From: Berberis thunbergii | Taxonomy: Eukaryota; Streptophyta; Magnoliopsida; Ranunculales; Berberidaceae | Length of the DNA: 64,000 bases | NCBI GenBank assembly: GCA_003290165.1 | Contig: QNQO01001861.1 | Coordinates: 1-64,000 of the forward strand | Reading direction: 5' to 3' | Shown here: positions 34,796 to 47,146 of the stretch, one piece after another | Position numbering within the stretch: the first letter of the stretch is position 1 | How the letters are laid out: every line of letters begins with the position of its first letter | Notes under the pieces: model-generated | What the model was told of the DNA's origin: nothing | What the model saw: the letters and a program-made list of their open reading frames with translations, nothing else | Database searches by the model: none | Position numbers and translations under genes: made by a program

Positions 34796-35121
34796 GCGGT
34801 TTCTTTTAGCAATATTAGTGTTTTATAAGTATTAATTCTAGCATTAGGAAAGCGAATTCATGTGCACATTTGCATTAGCATACGTGGTGTGGCATCTCCC
34901 AATAGTACATCACAAAAATGGGGTCGATAAATTTGAATTGAATGAACACAATCTGAGTTTGCCAAGGACATTTTTTATTAACTGTTGCTGGTGACCTCCT
35001 ATTTTGTGAAAAGTGGAACCAAGCAATTACTTGAAGCCTCAGCGATAAATAGAGTCGTGTAGCATCTCTAACTGAATGTTGAGAACATGTGACAAAGATT
35101 GAAGGCATTTCGGCTCTCTTG

Positions 35122-38100
35122 TTATAGTTTACCTAGGGGTGACTCAAGGGCATGATCATCCACCAACCAGAGTCCAAAGTCCTGAAACGCTTAATTTTCT
35201 TGTCAAAGCCTGTAATGTAGTTGTTGTGGATGATGACATGCAGTCCCTTGGTTTCCTGAACCCATGTCTGGTTCTTGAAGTATAACCCTCCTGAAGGGAA
35301 TGCAGACTGAGGCAACAGATATAAGTCCACCTACAACAAAAAACTTTAATCAGTCAAGTTGATATAAAATCGGCTCATCAGCTAAAGGCAAATAATCTAC
35401 AATAATTATGAATTAAAAATCCTGCTAAGGTTGAAGAAGTTGCGTCAATTATTGAGATACAGCCTAATACTTTATTTTTCCATTTACTGTGGCAACCAGA
35501 GGCAATCAACCAATGACAACTTGAAAGTTTGAAGGGTAAACATACCCACATTTTAAAAAGCTCCAAACAAATGTATCGCTCAAACGCTGTGCTAATAGTT
35601 TGACATCGTTCCTTTCTTGCTTCCCTTTTTAATTGTGTGCTTCATAAGCATGTAGAGTTTTTTTTTTCCTCTCTCTCTCTTACAATGTATCAATATTTTA
35701 GATGATTTCTTAAAATTTCGTTGTTTTTAAATTTATACATACCTTTCTTTGGTTCATTTTATTAGCATTTACACATGGCTTATGACATGTTTCATGCTTT
35801 ATGTCACCAAGTCTTTGATCCATTATCTATGACAATCGGTTCTAAAGTTTAGTGTTAGACCTCCAAGAACAATTCGAAAAAGAAAATGGTGTACCTCTCC
35901 AGCAGTCTTATTCAAAGCCCAGTTGAAAGCAGGTTGGTCATTAGCTTTCTTTTGCTTGGACCATGGTTGAACTTGCATTTCTTCTATCCATTTCTTCATG
36001 ACTCGTTTAGCACCATATGTGGGTCGCAGGAAAATCATGCAGCTGCAGATATAGGTGCGGCCCTTCTTTCCTGGAGCTGGCAAATCTGAAGAATGGTCTA
36101 ACGGTTTCACCTGCTTATTCCATTAGAGATGACAAAAACATGATTAAGGACCGAAAGAGACTATGCAGTGTGCACCCAAGGAAAGATCTGCAGTAAATTT
36201 ATTTCATGGTTATGTAAGTTATAGGTTACTACAAAAATAAGAGAGGATGGGGGTGCGGTTAAACCCATAAACCTTCTGACTTTTCCATACCACCAGCAAG
36301 ATTAACCATTTCATTGGATGGATATCAAACAGTCTACCATTGATCGTCATTCGTTGAGGTAATGGCCTGGGGTACCTCTTAGGGCATGCCCTACCAAGCC
36401 ACTTGATTGTGTAATACTTGTAACAAGGAAGGATAAAGCTGGATGTCATACTCATTTAGTCACCTGAGCAAATTGTGGAATACAATCAGATTTTGCCCAA
36501 CAGGAAGGCAAAGACAAAGTGAGACTTAAAAGATGATACAACCTTCTCTTTTATACTAGGATTTGATACTTATGGAAAGGCTATCCAGGAGAAAATGTTG
36601 GGATATACTGGTTATTTGATGCCTAACAGGCATTTGAGTGTCAGAGTTTAGTACTACAAGAATAAAGTATGATGGGATGCGTCTTGAACTCTCAATAGTA
36701 TGCCCATTGGCACCAAGGAGCTACAAGCTAATGTGCTGGATGCTATGTTCTGGGCCTTTACAGCACAAAGTATGAGGGTAGTTCCCTTCCACATGAAAAC
36801 CTATATTAAGGATCCCTAAAAGCAAAACGGTCTTTTTTTAGGGCATTGTTTAGTTCACTCTCGTGGTACAGACGAGCGCTTAACTAGTCGCTTGGTATCT
36901 GGAGGGTTTCATTACCATATTTTAGATACACCTAACAACACACGAACATCTAATTTAACTTTCAAGACTCAGTCCATATATCTACCCAGAAAAAGCATTT
37001 ATAACAATGTGCCTGCCATTTACATGATTTTGGAATTGGTATTTGCTGATGGAGTAAATAAGGAACCTTAAGTCCAAACAAAAATCACATACCGCAGCCA
37101 TATCATCAGTGAAATAGACATCATGATCTCCTTGTAGATATGGAAATGGATCAGCAACCCAGACCATATCAACATCATTGTACATAACATTATATCCAAG
37201 TTCCAGAATATGCAACAAGTGCCGAGGCCTTCGGGATGTAAAATTGAAAAATCCCTGCAAAATTAGATAAATTAGTGAAAGTTCAAGAGCCTACCTGTAG
37301 TTAAATTAATAAGGTAGTTGTTGACTATAATGTAAGCTAGGTTGTGCACAAATGTTATGCTATCAAAACAAATTTAGAACTCGCTCGACCAAGAACTGAT
37401 GACGGGTAACAACATGAAAATATTAAGGACAATGCAACACAACTAACTTAATACACACTAACTTATAATACACACTACTAAGCAGAGCTACATGATCAAA
37501 CCTGATTTCATTACATGAAACTACTAAAACTGGATAAACCCATTCCAATGTTTAGAATTAATACCCCTATCACATTCAACCATACATATCCCATATTCAT
37601 AAGCATCCGATCTAGTAATGTCGTGTGCTTCTTCATAATTGTTACATTACTACACAAATTATAGCATCCTCAACAATACAACTCACCCAATTATAGCAAT
37701 TCCACATTTCTCCAAGTACTCAACATCTAAAAATGACCACTAAACAATTAATACTTCAGGAAGACGAAAATTTTTTTTACCTCAGAGCCGAATTTGTGAG
37801 CAGTCTGAGCATCGGGCGCGGGTGGAACGAGAACAGAATGACCAGGCCATCTCTCATTCACCTTATACAGAGTAGCATAATCTTCGGCAATCACAAGCAC
37901 TTGGTCCTGATGCATGTGCCTCGAGATACTGATCAGCCAATTGCTCAAGAACGGCAAGTAGGGCTGGCTCACTGCACACACAATGACCGTACCGTTCTTG
38001 GCGACGAATGAGGCCGCTTCTTCCAGACTGTAGTCTCTCCATTTCTCCGAATTCGATATCGAAAGCGAAACAGAGGAAAAGGAGGAGGAGTTGCGGTAGG

Positions 38101-38300
38101 CGGAGATGAAGTCCAATGAAGGGAAGAAGACGCCGAAGACGATTAAGAGGGAGAGGAGCCCTAGGATGTTGATTCGGTTGTTGAAGAATGAGATTATGGT
38201 GGTGATGGTCGTGGGTGGGGAAGATGAGCGAGGTGACGATGTGAGAGTCTGATGAGACGAGTTCTTGCTGTTGTTGTCTTTGGTGCAGAGATGAAGACAT
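35122..38300 (-). CDS. RGXT: GT77 xylosyltransferase (RGXT/MGP4-like), two frameshifts
   Basis: Family members are Golgi enzymes that move xylose from UDP-xylose to fucose on rhamnogalacturonan II, a cell-wall pectin. Four exons with GT-AG introns are clear: exon 1 38,300-37,781, exon 2 37,254-37,093, exon 3 36,110-35,895, exon 4 from 35,330. A membrane anchor (INILGLLSLLIVFGVFF) is followed by KWRDYSLEEA, NGTVIVCAVSQPYLPFL, the metal-binding NDVDMVW in exon 2, GRTYICSCMIFLRPT and FNWALNKTA in exon 3, and LYFKNQTW and IIHNNYI in exon 4. Exon 1 is 520 bp: the ATG (MSSSLHQRQQQQ) is one frame off from the anchor, implying one extra base. In exon 4 a lost base after KRF diverts the frame to a stop at 35,133; the proper ending SPLGKL and stop lie at 35,122. 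The locus is either a young pseudogene or has two assembly errors. Confidence 0.85.
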
Positions 38301-39219
38301 TGTTAATTCTGCAAGGAGATTTAGCAAGAGAAGAATAGATCTGTTAAAAGGAAGAGATCTGAATTCAGTGTGATTTGCTGTTTTAGTGTAACGGTTAGAT
38401 CTGTGGTGGTATTGAGCGTCTTGGGGGTTGGGGTCATGTGTCGGTATGGGTGTCACAAAGCACCATAGTGTATTAAAATTTCGGCTAGATTCAACGATTG
38501 CCCACTTGCGCTGTCAACCACCAAAGTATGTGCAAGTGAATATATAGTATTCACAGATCACAACTAACAAAAAGCATAAAACATAAAAGAGAAGAAAAGA
38601 ACAATTGCAGGGATGAAAAGAGGAATGAACTATGTAACATGCTTTCAAGGTTAACTGACAAAGCTCTGTAATGACTAATGCTTTCAATGGTATAGATTGA
38701 GGATCGAAACCATCGAGTAATATGTCTAGCAATCACTGTAAATACTCAAAGTGGAATATTGGAAGTCTGTTTATAAGAGATCGGGTGGGCAGACGAATGA
38801 AGCATCTGCAAGTTCATGAACTTTATAATAATCTCTGTTAGCATTTACCATTTCTACAACACATCATGGATTAGTTTGAGAATAACCAAACATAATACAT
38901 TGCTAATAGAGAGTACACAGGATAAATAGTGACTCTAAATGTGGAGCAAAAACAATTCAATAATAAATAAAACAAATTTATTCGACTACTAGGATCTCCT
39001 GACTAGCTGTCGGTGTCATCAGACTGATTGAAAAGGTCATTATGTTGAATGTTGCACTTGTCACGATGCGCCTTCTCAAAGATTGCTCCAAATGGTTGTT
39101 AGTTCAGATCATTAAGAATTTACACCAATTAATCCCCGGATCATCCAGAGAATGCCGCAGGTCTTCTTCATCTTTAATCTTCAATGTCAACGGAATAGAC
39201 ATCCGAGACATATAGCGAT
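38301..39219. other. Intergenic: upstream of the xylosyltransferase, downstream of ABIL1
   Basis: About 920 bp between two minus-strand genes. The first 150 bp is presumably 5' UTR and promoter of the xylosyltransferase. The last 200 bp is presumably ABIL1 3' UTR. No other coding sequence is evident. Confidence 0.5.
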
Positions 39220-42200
39220 CTATACTTTGGTTTTCTGTTTGGCAAAGAAAACTGACAGCATGCTTTTACTGCGAGGAGGAGCACGAACTATAGCGTGACG
39301 ATTCATGTTCTCAAAGGATCTGTATGCTGTTAATGGCTTGGAGGACTCCAAAGATTCCTGCAAAATAAAGTAGAAAAACATAAATAATCTTCGAGTTACT
39401 TTTAGCTCAGTGAGACAACTGAATAAAACTTCGAATAAATTATTTGTTACTGTGAATATGAGCAAGATGAGGGCAGTAAAAAGAAGTAACAATCAATTAC
39501 AATTGTATTTTTCTAAGCACAGATTGGTGTGAGGCGCTTGTGTTGCCCACCCCTCAGGCTCACACTCAAGCGCACAAACCCTTAAATAAAACAATGCAAC
39601 ATACAAACAATTTGACAAAACATAAATTGAGATAACATAGTTAATAGCTTGACTGCAAGAAAACAGTGGCAAACAATATAATCAATTCATGATTTCACAT
39701 TTTAATTACAAAATACACACTCTAATTGAAATAATACCGCAAATGAATAAGAAAGTCTACATTACATTATCACTAAATAGTTCACCAAGTCATCAATAGT
39801 ATCTAAGTGCAAAATAAAAAATCCCATAAAAGAAAATTAAGAATATCCAAGAAAAACGTGATATACAGAGCATCACTTTTTTAATTTCTAAAATTTAAAA
39901 TTTTTTAGGGAAAGCAGGTTTTTATTTCTTCTTCATTTTATTTTATTTTTTTATTTTCCATTGCGAAATTTACTTGGAATCTGATAGATTATAAGCTAGA
40001 ACTAAGCTAAATCTATGATAAACCCCAATTCAAAGATAAATAAAAAAAACAAATATTTTATTCAAACATTCATCAAGAACAATGTTTAATGCTTTGCCTT
40101 ATTTCCTAACTTCTTTGGCAAGCAAACTAATCTAACCCTAAACCTAACTAATATTGAATTTTTCTATGCTAGGCCCAATTACAAATAATACTACTAATTA
40201 ATTATCCCTATTTAACCCGCTCATATTATCCTCTTCGGATTAAAGAAGTTTGTCCTTAAACTTAGAGTCGAAGAAGTCTAATGAACACATACAACCGATT
40301 ACAAAACACAAAGTGAAGTGCACTTGAAGTAGTCAATCTTGAACCTTCCCACGATACACACTCTCCATAGATAGCACTAACTCAGAAAAGTTGCAAGGTG
40401 ACTCGAAGAATCATAAGTTGTAATAAACATGCTGAGAAGACTCATGCGCATAAGTGTATGCCACAAAATTTTCAATTATGGATCAACATAATCATCGTCA
40501 CTCACTGTGTCTGCCGCTATAGGAACATCCTTTGTTTGCCCAAAAAATGGGAAAGAAGTCGCATAATCAAATGGCCCACATTTCAAAAACTGAATACGCG
40601 TGATGGTTCCTTAACTTCCTCAAAAATCTGGAGGGACTCTAACAAACAGAATGGCTCGTCTTGCTATTTTCGCATATGTTAAAGTTCATCTACCTCCAAT
40701 ATTTCCTAAAGTGCTCTTATCATGTCATCAAATATCTTGGTCATCCTTTGTTGCGCAGTTAAAACAACGTTATAACACCGATATAACCCATAATGGGGGT
40801 GAATCGTTTCGTTATGAGATTATCACGTTTTGTATCACGGCTTCGATATAACGTCATTATAAGGCCGTTATTGAGATAACATTTTTTTTAATGACGCCGT
40901 CTTAACTTTTTGTTCTAATATATAAAAAAAATCACCTAATTTCATTGTCGAACGGAGAAGGACCAGAGCTCGCCGTCACCGATCGACAGAGAACCATACC
41001 TCACTGGTTGACAGAGAACGAGAAAAGAAGGGAAGAATATGAAGATTCGATCGCACTCTCTATTGCGATCTCACTCTCATACTAAGGGAAGATTTTTTTA
41101 TTAATGTTTTGATTTTTTTTAATCTAATGTTATGAACATTATTTACTTTTTTTGTCTCTATAATACATCAATACTTTGTCGGGGTATTAAAAATATATTT
41201 AACAAAATATCCCGTTATAACCTATAATTATCATATACTGTTATGGGTCCGTTATCCGTTTTAACTGCATAGATCATTTGGTACCTCTCATCCACCCTTG
41301 CTTCTTTTCGCTTTCTCATTTCTTTTAAACCTCTCCAAAACTCCTTCCAACAAGTAGGATCGGTACTGGGGTATACATCACTGGCAGTGGGGTGGGATGG
41401 TGGTGGTGTAGGGAAAGTTGGGTGTAATGGGGAGCATAGGTGGTTATGGATAGTAAAATTGGTTGTGGGTATTGGACATTGCGGGGTGTTGGACTTGACT
41501 TGGGCTATATGGATATTGATTGATATAAGCAAGGAGAATAGTATGGATAGGAATAATAAGGGTACATGTATTGGTTATAATACGGGTCACTCATTTTATT
41601 ATTTTTTTATACCGGCGTGGTGTTTTACTAGAGGGCACATAATTGATATTCTGGGTCAAGGAGGTTTCTACAATTTCTAGAAATTTCTAGGGAGTTTTCT
41701 AAAATTACTCAGATAGTTCAAGGAGGTACTTGGAAATTCTGAAACATTGTCGATGAACCATGTTTATCTGTGAACAATGTTTTTTTATTTTTCCTCTCTT
41801 ATCAACTTCTCTTCAATTTTCTTGTCTTCAAACAATGTTTCTTCACTTCTTCCTCTTTTTTCAAATCAACGAACAAGAACTGCTTCGGCTCTTATACCAA
41901 TTAATAGATTCTAAGTTATAATTAAAGCTAGAACTAAGCTAAATCTATGATAAACCCTAATTTAAAGATAAATAAGAAAAAAAATATTTTATTCATTCAA
42001 TCACCAAGAACAATGTTTAATGTTTTGCCTTATTTATAACCTCCCTAACTTCTTTAGTAAGCAAACTAATCTAACCATAACCCTAACTAATATGGGTTTT
42101 TCTATACTAGTCTCAATTAAAAATAATACTACTAATTAACTATCAGTAATTAGCCCGCTTACATCAGAATCAAACACACCCTAAGGACCAAGGTACATGG

Positions 42201-45200
42201 TGCAACTAGATGCTCCCTCTTTTTCATGTTTCAACTTATAAATCACTTTATATAGGGGTACAAATATAAGGATCGGTTGGATCATCTGTAGGAGTGTTTT
42301 ATACGAGTTGGAAAATAATTTTCTCCAATTACTGGGCTATTCTGAAATCTCCAATCATATAAACAATTTGACGGATATAAACATAGGTAAAACCCCAGAG
42401 ATAAGTCGATCCTTCTCCATATGTACTCATCCACAATATCAGCAATCAACCCATGCGTAAGGAAAATACCCTATTGTCAAGTTGATCCTTCTCCGCATGT
42501 ACTCGCCCAAAATCAATGCTTAATCGAAGCTCATTGATGAACCCTAACAAAGTTTCTAAGATAATCCCAATTTGATGATTGGATCTACTTTGGAAATCAT
42601 AGAAGAAATAAACAAACAATAAACAAATCTAATTGGAGTTGGAAACTTATGGTTGAAAAGTAAATTTTCTCACATCAAAACCAATCAACAAATCCCCCTT
42701 CAGATTTTGGAGAACTCCCATCTTTCTTTTGTCAGCCAACCCAACAACCTTGGGAACTTCTATAGAGAAAGATAAGGGTGTTATCTCCAAATCTTTATGA
42801 ACTCCCTTTACTTCCTCTGACAGAAATGGAAATAGTAACTAGCAAGTCTCATTTCTAGAGATGATCCACTTAAACTTTAGTCCTAACCAATGTCCTCTTC
42901 AATCCCTGATGATTTTTCCACGCACATGTACCCCAAACAATTGCTCGGCTTCAAAGTTATGCAAGGATAACGCATGTAAATTATTAGCCAACCAGGACAC
43001 ATAATCAGTATCAATGCTATATCCTCATTAAAGAATGACTTTTCAATGGAAGAATGTATGACATTGATAAGAGGAAAAAAAAACGGTGGATGAGCTACAG
43101 TTTACTGCAACTGGATGATGAGTTAATACTTATACTTTTAAACCTGCATGTGAACCAATCATGAAGTGACATTATATCTTGTATTGATATCGACATTACC
43201 CTTCGCGTGACACCGAAGTTCTGCATAGCTGCATTACCAGAAGCTCCTTTAGGGGATTGAGGTCTTACATAAGAAGATTTTGTTGGGACGGCCTCATCAG
43301 CAGCTACAATCATATGAATTTGCAACGTGAGAACTCCACAAGTTTTTAACGGACACCAAAACTACAATACACAGGACAATTTAAAAGAAAAGAACTTTGG
43401 AAAAAGAGCAACTACGAAATTACCCAAAAGATTAAAGACTCCAGAAGTTGTTCCGAATACTTGTGAATCATTGGTACTGCATGATTATTTTAACAAATAA
43501 TTTCAAAATCCTGAACAATGCTCTAGAAGCAACTTAGTACAACAAACCAGATGCACAATGAAAAGTCATTTTCTGGTAGTTTTTGAACTTAAAACTTTAG
43601 GGTAGAACTTACCTTTTTGAGGGTTGTTGGTTGACATTAAGAGTGGACTTGGTTTCTGAAGCCAAATGCCAGGAAAGAGTCTTGGATGCAGGAGAACCTA
43701 AAATTTATACATCAAGACGGAGAACCTCCTTATTGCCAAGAATAAGAGCACTAATCAAGTACGAATAGGACATCATCTCAATACACCCCTATTCAAGAAA
43801 AAACGTACCTGAAGGATGAAGATGAACTCCTGCCAGAATCTGTTTTTGCCTAGCATCACTCTGGATCTGTGGGCTGAAGTGCACCTTTTTGTTCACAGAG
43901 TCTAATTAAGAAACCAAAACAACAAAGGTTACAGTTATCCCTATTATTCTAGTTATACAGTCTTTCAACGGGAAGTCAATGTACAAACAGATGATGCTCT
44001 TACTTGGTAAAATGTAATGTTTGAAATGTCTTGGAATAAAAGTAAACAACTGCTGCTGCCTCAGACCTTCTTTATCTGTGTATGTTCGACAAGTAAGAAG
44101 TCGCTGAAATAAACACAACAAAAAGCTCAGCATACATCCACTGATAAATCCCGAAGAAATTGTCATCCAAGAGACAAGAACATTACCTGATTAATCAATG
44201 AAGTTTTTACTTCCATGGTAGATACCTCCAGCGTCTGTTGTTGAAAGAGGTCATTCAACTTATAAGCAACGGTACCAAGATGATCAACAGCATTTACAAG
44301 GGCCCGTACTGTATAGTCTTTGAGATTATCCAGTACTCTGATGACAATTGCTTCTGTTAGTATAGAAAACATCAAAATGAAGCATAGCTGGTTAGTCAGG
44401 TAAAATGATCGCCTTGTTTGCGCTTCACAGTTCACACTAAGTTAGCATCTACCAGTGGGTTTAAATGAGTTTGCATCTCCAACATCTCAAGACTAGTTCA
44501 TGATTCAAATTTTCTCTCACCAGATGGTACAGTGAACAAGGACGCTTCGCCCATCAATGTCCATACCCCTTTTGGTTTAACACGTCTCTTGTGAAAGTCG
44601 TCCTCCACATGAAGAACGATCCTCTACGTGGAATTTCTTTTTGCCATGCCATCTTGATAGGAAAGTTAAAATTTCATGTTCCTCATATCATATATGGATT
44701 AAAACAATCCTCATAGCTATACCAAGGATGTCATAGATAAATAAAATAAAATAAATAAATAAAATTGTGTCCATATGTAATTGGACATTCAGACACATCT
44801 ATGGATACTTTAATCAACACATTATGCTTAAATCCAATCATAGGAGGAGCTTTACGAGTCAACACTATTCATTATTGAGAAAAACTTTCAGGCAAATAAA
44901 TGTTTTTCTAAGAACATAAATGTTTTACTAATCGTTCAGGCAAACTGGAAAGGCATTTAGAATCTGCTCTTTCCTGAATGATAATAGCTACCACATTCAT
45001 TTTCCATTAACTAGTCTTTGTATTTCAGTTACGCCTCATAAAAAGGCAGTAAAATAGTGTCAAAAGCACATCAGGCAGAAACGATGGAGAGCATTCTTAC
45101 ATCTGTTTCTGCTCACTATGAAGATATGACTTCTCACAGTAATCAGCAGCAGAATAAAGTTGAGGCCTTAAGTTTTTAAGTTCCTGAAACACACAATTAA

Positions 45201-46422
45201 TCAAGTATAGGTCAAATAAAAACATAGGTAGTCTTAACATCTAGTTGTTACACATTTATATTGCAGTACCATACTTACACCAATTATTACACACTTGCCA
45301 TAAGCTTGAGTTCATTCTCATACATATTCTTCTGAAAGTTAACTCTGGTTGCAATGTTGTTCTGTTTAGTTTTTCCAAAACTCCATGTTAAAAATTACAG
45401 ATTCGTTGATCAAATTACGTCTCCAAAGCCAAAGTTATCATTGTCTAAATTAAGAAGATTGTTTCAGACACTACAGCACAAACTTCCATTCTCAAAGTCC
45501 TTGTGGAGTTGTAATCATTCCCCTATAAAGTACGGTGTGAAGGCTGGCTTTCTATATGAAGCTTCAAAAGTCACACAGTAAGTCCTCCTAAGATCAAGCT
45601 CTCAATTTTGCATGCTCTGCTCCCAATATGGAGAGAAAGTTGCAAGGGCTAGTGACAAATGATGTGATCAAGCTGGGGTTAGTTTTCGATCACATATTGT
45701 GCTAGTGTATGTCATGTTCTAGAACAATCTTAAGGGGCGTTTGTTTATACCTCTGAACCATACATCATGTCAGAACATTCAAAATAAAATAAAAAATGGT
45801 TGTTATAATCTGAATGATACATTTGGTGAAATGTCTGCTTCAGACAATGGTTCTGACTTCCATCAGACATAAATAAAGCTATGAACCCAATGATTTTCAT
45901 GAGTTAAAAGGTTCTAATCAAAGCCCAATTACAAATAATATAGTTACAAATTCAAATTCAATTCCTTGTTATGAAATTCAATGTTTTCTCAGTCAAAATT
46001 TGTGCACGTGATCACAACTGCTCTCAAACTCATACACGCAAAATCAAATAAATTTCCGATAAAGAAAAGATTGAAGAACTAACTAGAGCAATCAATTTTT
46101 TAACACTCAAATAATTTGAAATAATTGAACAAGTGCATTTCTAAAAATTGACAATCTAATGTAACCTAATTCAACACTCAAAAGACAGAGAGATCACAGG
46201 TAAAGACAATGAATCAACAGTTACTTCAACCAATAAAACCACAAAATCAACTCAGATCGGATCAAAGACACAATGAGATTAATTAATTAATTAATTAGTA
46301 AAAGCGAATGAGTGGTGAAGAAATTGATGGACCTGCAAAGCCTTGATGAAGTTCTTGCTTCTCTCCAATGAGACCTCATCAAAGGTCGCCGCTGGATTAT
46401 CCAGTTGCTGTAACTGAGACAT
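39220..46422 (-). CDS. ABIL1: ABI-1-like protein 1, WAVE/SCAR complex subunit
   Basis: ABIL proteins are the Abi subunit of the plant SCAR/WAVE complex, which activates ARP2/3 actin nucleation and shapes cell growth. Nine exons, all with GT-AG borders and continuous phase: 46,422-46,333; 45,183-45,101; 44,337-44,187; 44,103-44,004; 43,901-43,809; 43,697-43,613; 43,476-43,424; 43,303-43,200; 39,357-39,220. They total 897 bp, exactly 298 codons plus stop, the size I recall for ABIL1. The N-terminus (MSQLQQLDNPAATFDEV, then ERSKNFIKALQELKNLRPQL) and VLDNLKDYTVRALVNAVDHL are the conserved helical region that binds the complex. The middle is Ser/Pro-rich. The last exon reads SKPLTAYRSFENM and RSKSMLSVFFAKQKTKV, typical of the family's C-terminus. 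The 3.8-kb last intron carries an LTR element. No disabling change is seen. Confidence 0.92.
39982..42166 (-). mobile_element. Small LTR retrotransposon in the ABIL1 last intron
   Basis: Two direct repeats of about 250 bp, 39,982-40,228 and 41,902-42,166, start TGATAGATT or TAATAGATT and end in a CCCGCT-rich stretch then ATTA or ATCA. The element is flanked by GAATC at 39,977-39,981 and 42,167-42,171. On the minus strand ATTGGTATAAGAGC next to the right LTR is a primer site, and the purine-rich AATCCGAAGAGGA next to the left LTR is the polypurine tract. It therefore lies in the same orientation as ABIL1. The 1.67-kb interior has no recognisable gag-pol and holds a nested inverted-repeat element, so it is non-autonomous. 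Confidence 0.85.
40755..41268. mobile_element. Inverted-repeat element nested in the intronic LTR element
   Basis: GCAGTTAAAAC at 40,755-40,765 is mirrored by GTTTTAACTGC at 41,258-41,268, and the inner flanks share GTTATAAC and CGTTAT-type motifs in opposite directions. The 514-bp interior is AT-rich and non-coding. I could not find a matching target duplication, so the superfamily is unclear. Confidence 0.6.
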
Positions 46423-47052
46423 TATTATTTGAGAGGTCTATTGCAAGAAAGGAACCCTAAAAATGAAATGAAGAAGGAAGGATCGAAGAGGGAGAGATAG
46501 AGAGTAATAAATAACGAATGATTCATTAATTAATGGATAGTTGTTGTTGTTGTTGTTAGGTTTGGGTGGAAGTGGGAGAGAAAAAAAAGAGAGAGAGAGT
46601 GGAGTAGAAGCAATTTTGGGAAATGAGCGAAGTGGGTTTTGGCTTTTAGAGTGATTGAGTTTTGGACTAATTGAGGCTAATGAGAGAGGAGATGAGAAAA
46701 TGAAGCAGGTTTTGATAGTTAATATAGGTATTTAGTGAAAGGGATATGTAGATGGAAATGATGGAAGTACAATTCAATTCTTGGCCCCACATCCACACTG
46801 ATGACTTTGGTTGTGTGCTATTGACTTGGAAGAATTGGAGAATAAGAAGAAGATGACACCATTGTCTAATGAACCCGTCTAACTGTAGAGGAAGACAGCG
46901 AGGGACTCCACAGGGGGAGAGAACTGTTTATCTCTTTCGGAGTGTGCGCTTGAATTTTTAACGCACACATCTCCAATGTTCAAGTGCGCATCCCGGGGGA
47001 TCGTGTCTAATTCCAAATGACACTAATTTTTATCAAAAAAAAAAAAAAAAAA
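46423..47052. promoter_or_regulatory. ABIL1 5' region and intergenic DNA
   Basis: Directly upstream of the ABIL1 start codon, with a GTTGTT trinucleotide repeat (about 46,542-46,558) and a GA-rich tract (46,577-46,604) that is typical of plant 5' UTRs or core promoters. Around 46,890-47,000 there are CAGCGAGGGA and TGCGCTTGAA/TTCAAGTGCGCA inverted motifs, probably a decayed Mutator-type MITE. Confidence 0.45.
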
Positions 47053-47146
47053 GCGATTCTAGCTAGCACCCTCCATCTCTCTCGCGATGCGTCTAACTCC
47101 CTCTCTCTCTCTCTCTAGTTGGTTTCCTCGACAATTAGAATTTCTG
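47053..47146. mobile_element. Short Mutator-type MITE in a poly-A tract
   Basis: Begins GCGATTCTAGCTAGC and ends TTTCCTCGACAATTAGAATTTCTG, like the 6.4-kb family. It lies between two runs of A of 12 or more, so a 9-bp duplication of A is possible but cannot be proven. It carries a CT microsatellite. Confidence 0.6.

Noticed and set aside
37863..38456. 197-codon open frame from ATG-containing exon 1 of the xylosyltransferase
   Set aside because: After the first few dozen codons it is the wrong frame; the membrane anchor and catalytic sequence lie in the neighbouring frame.
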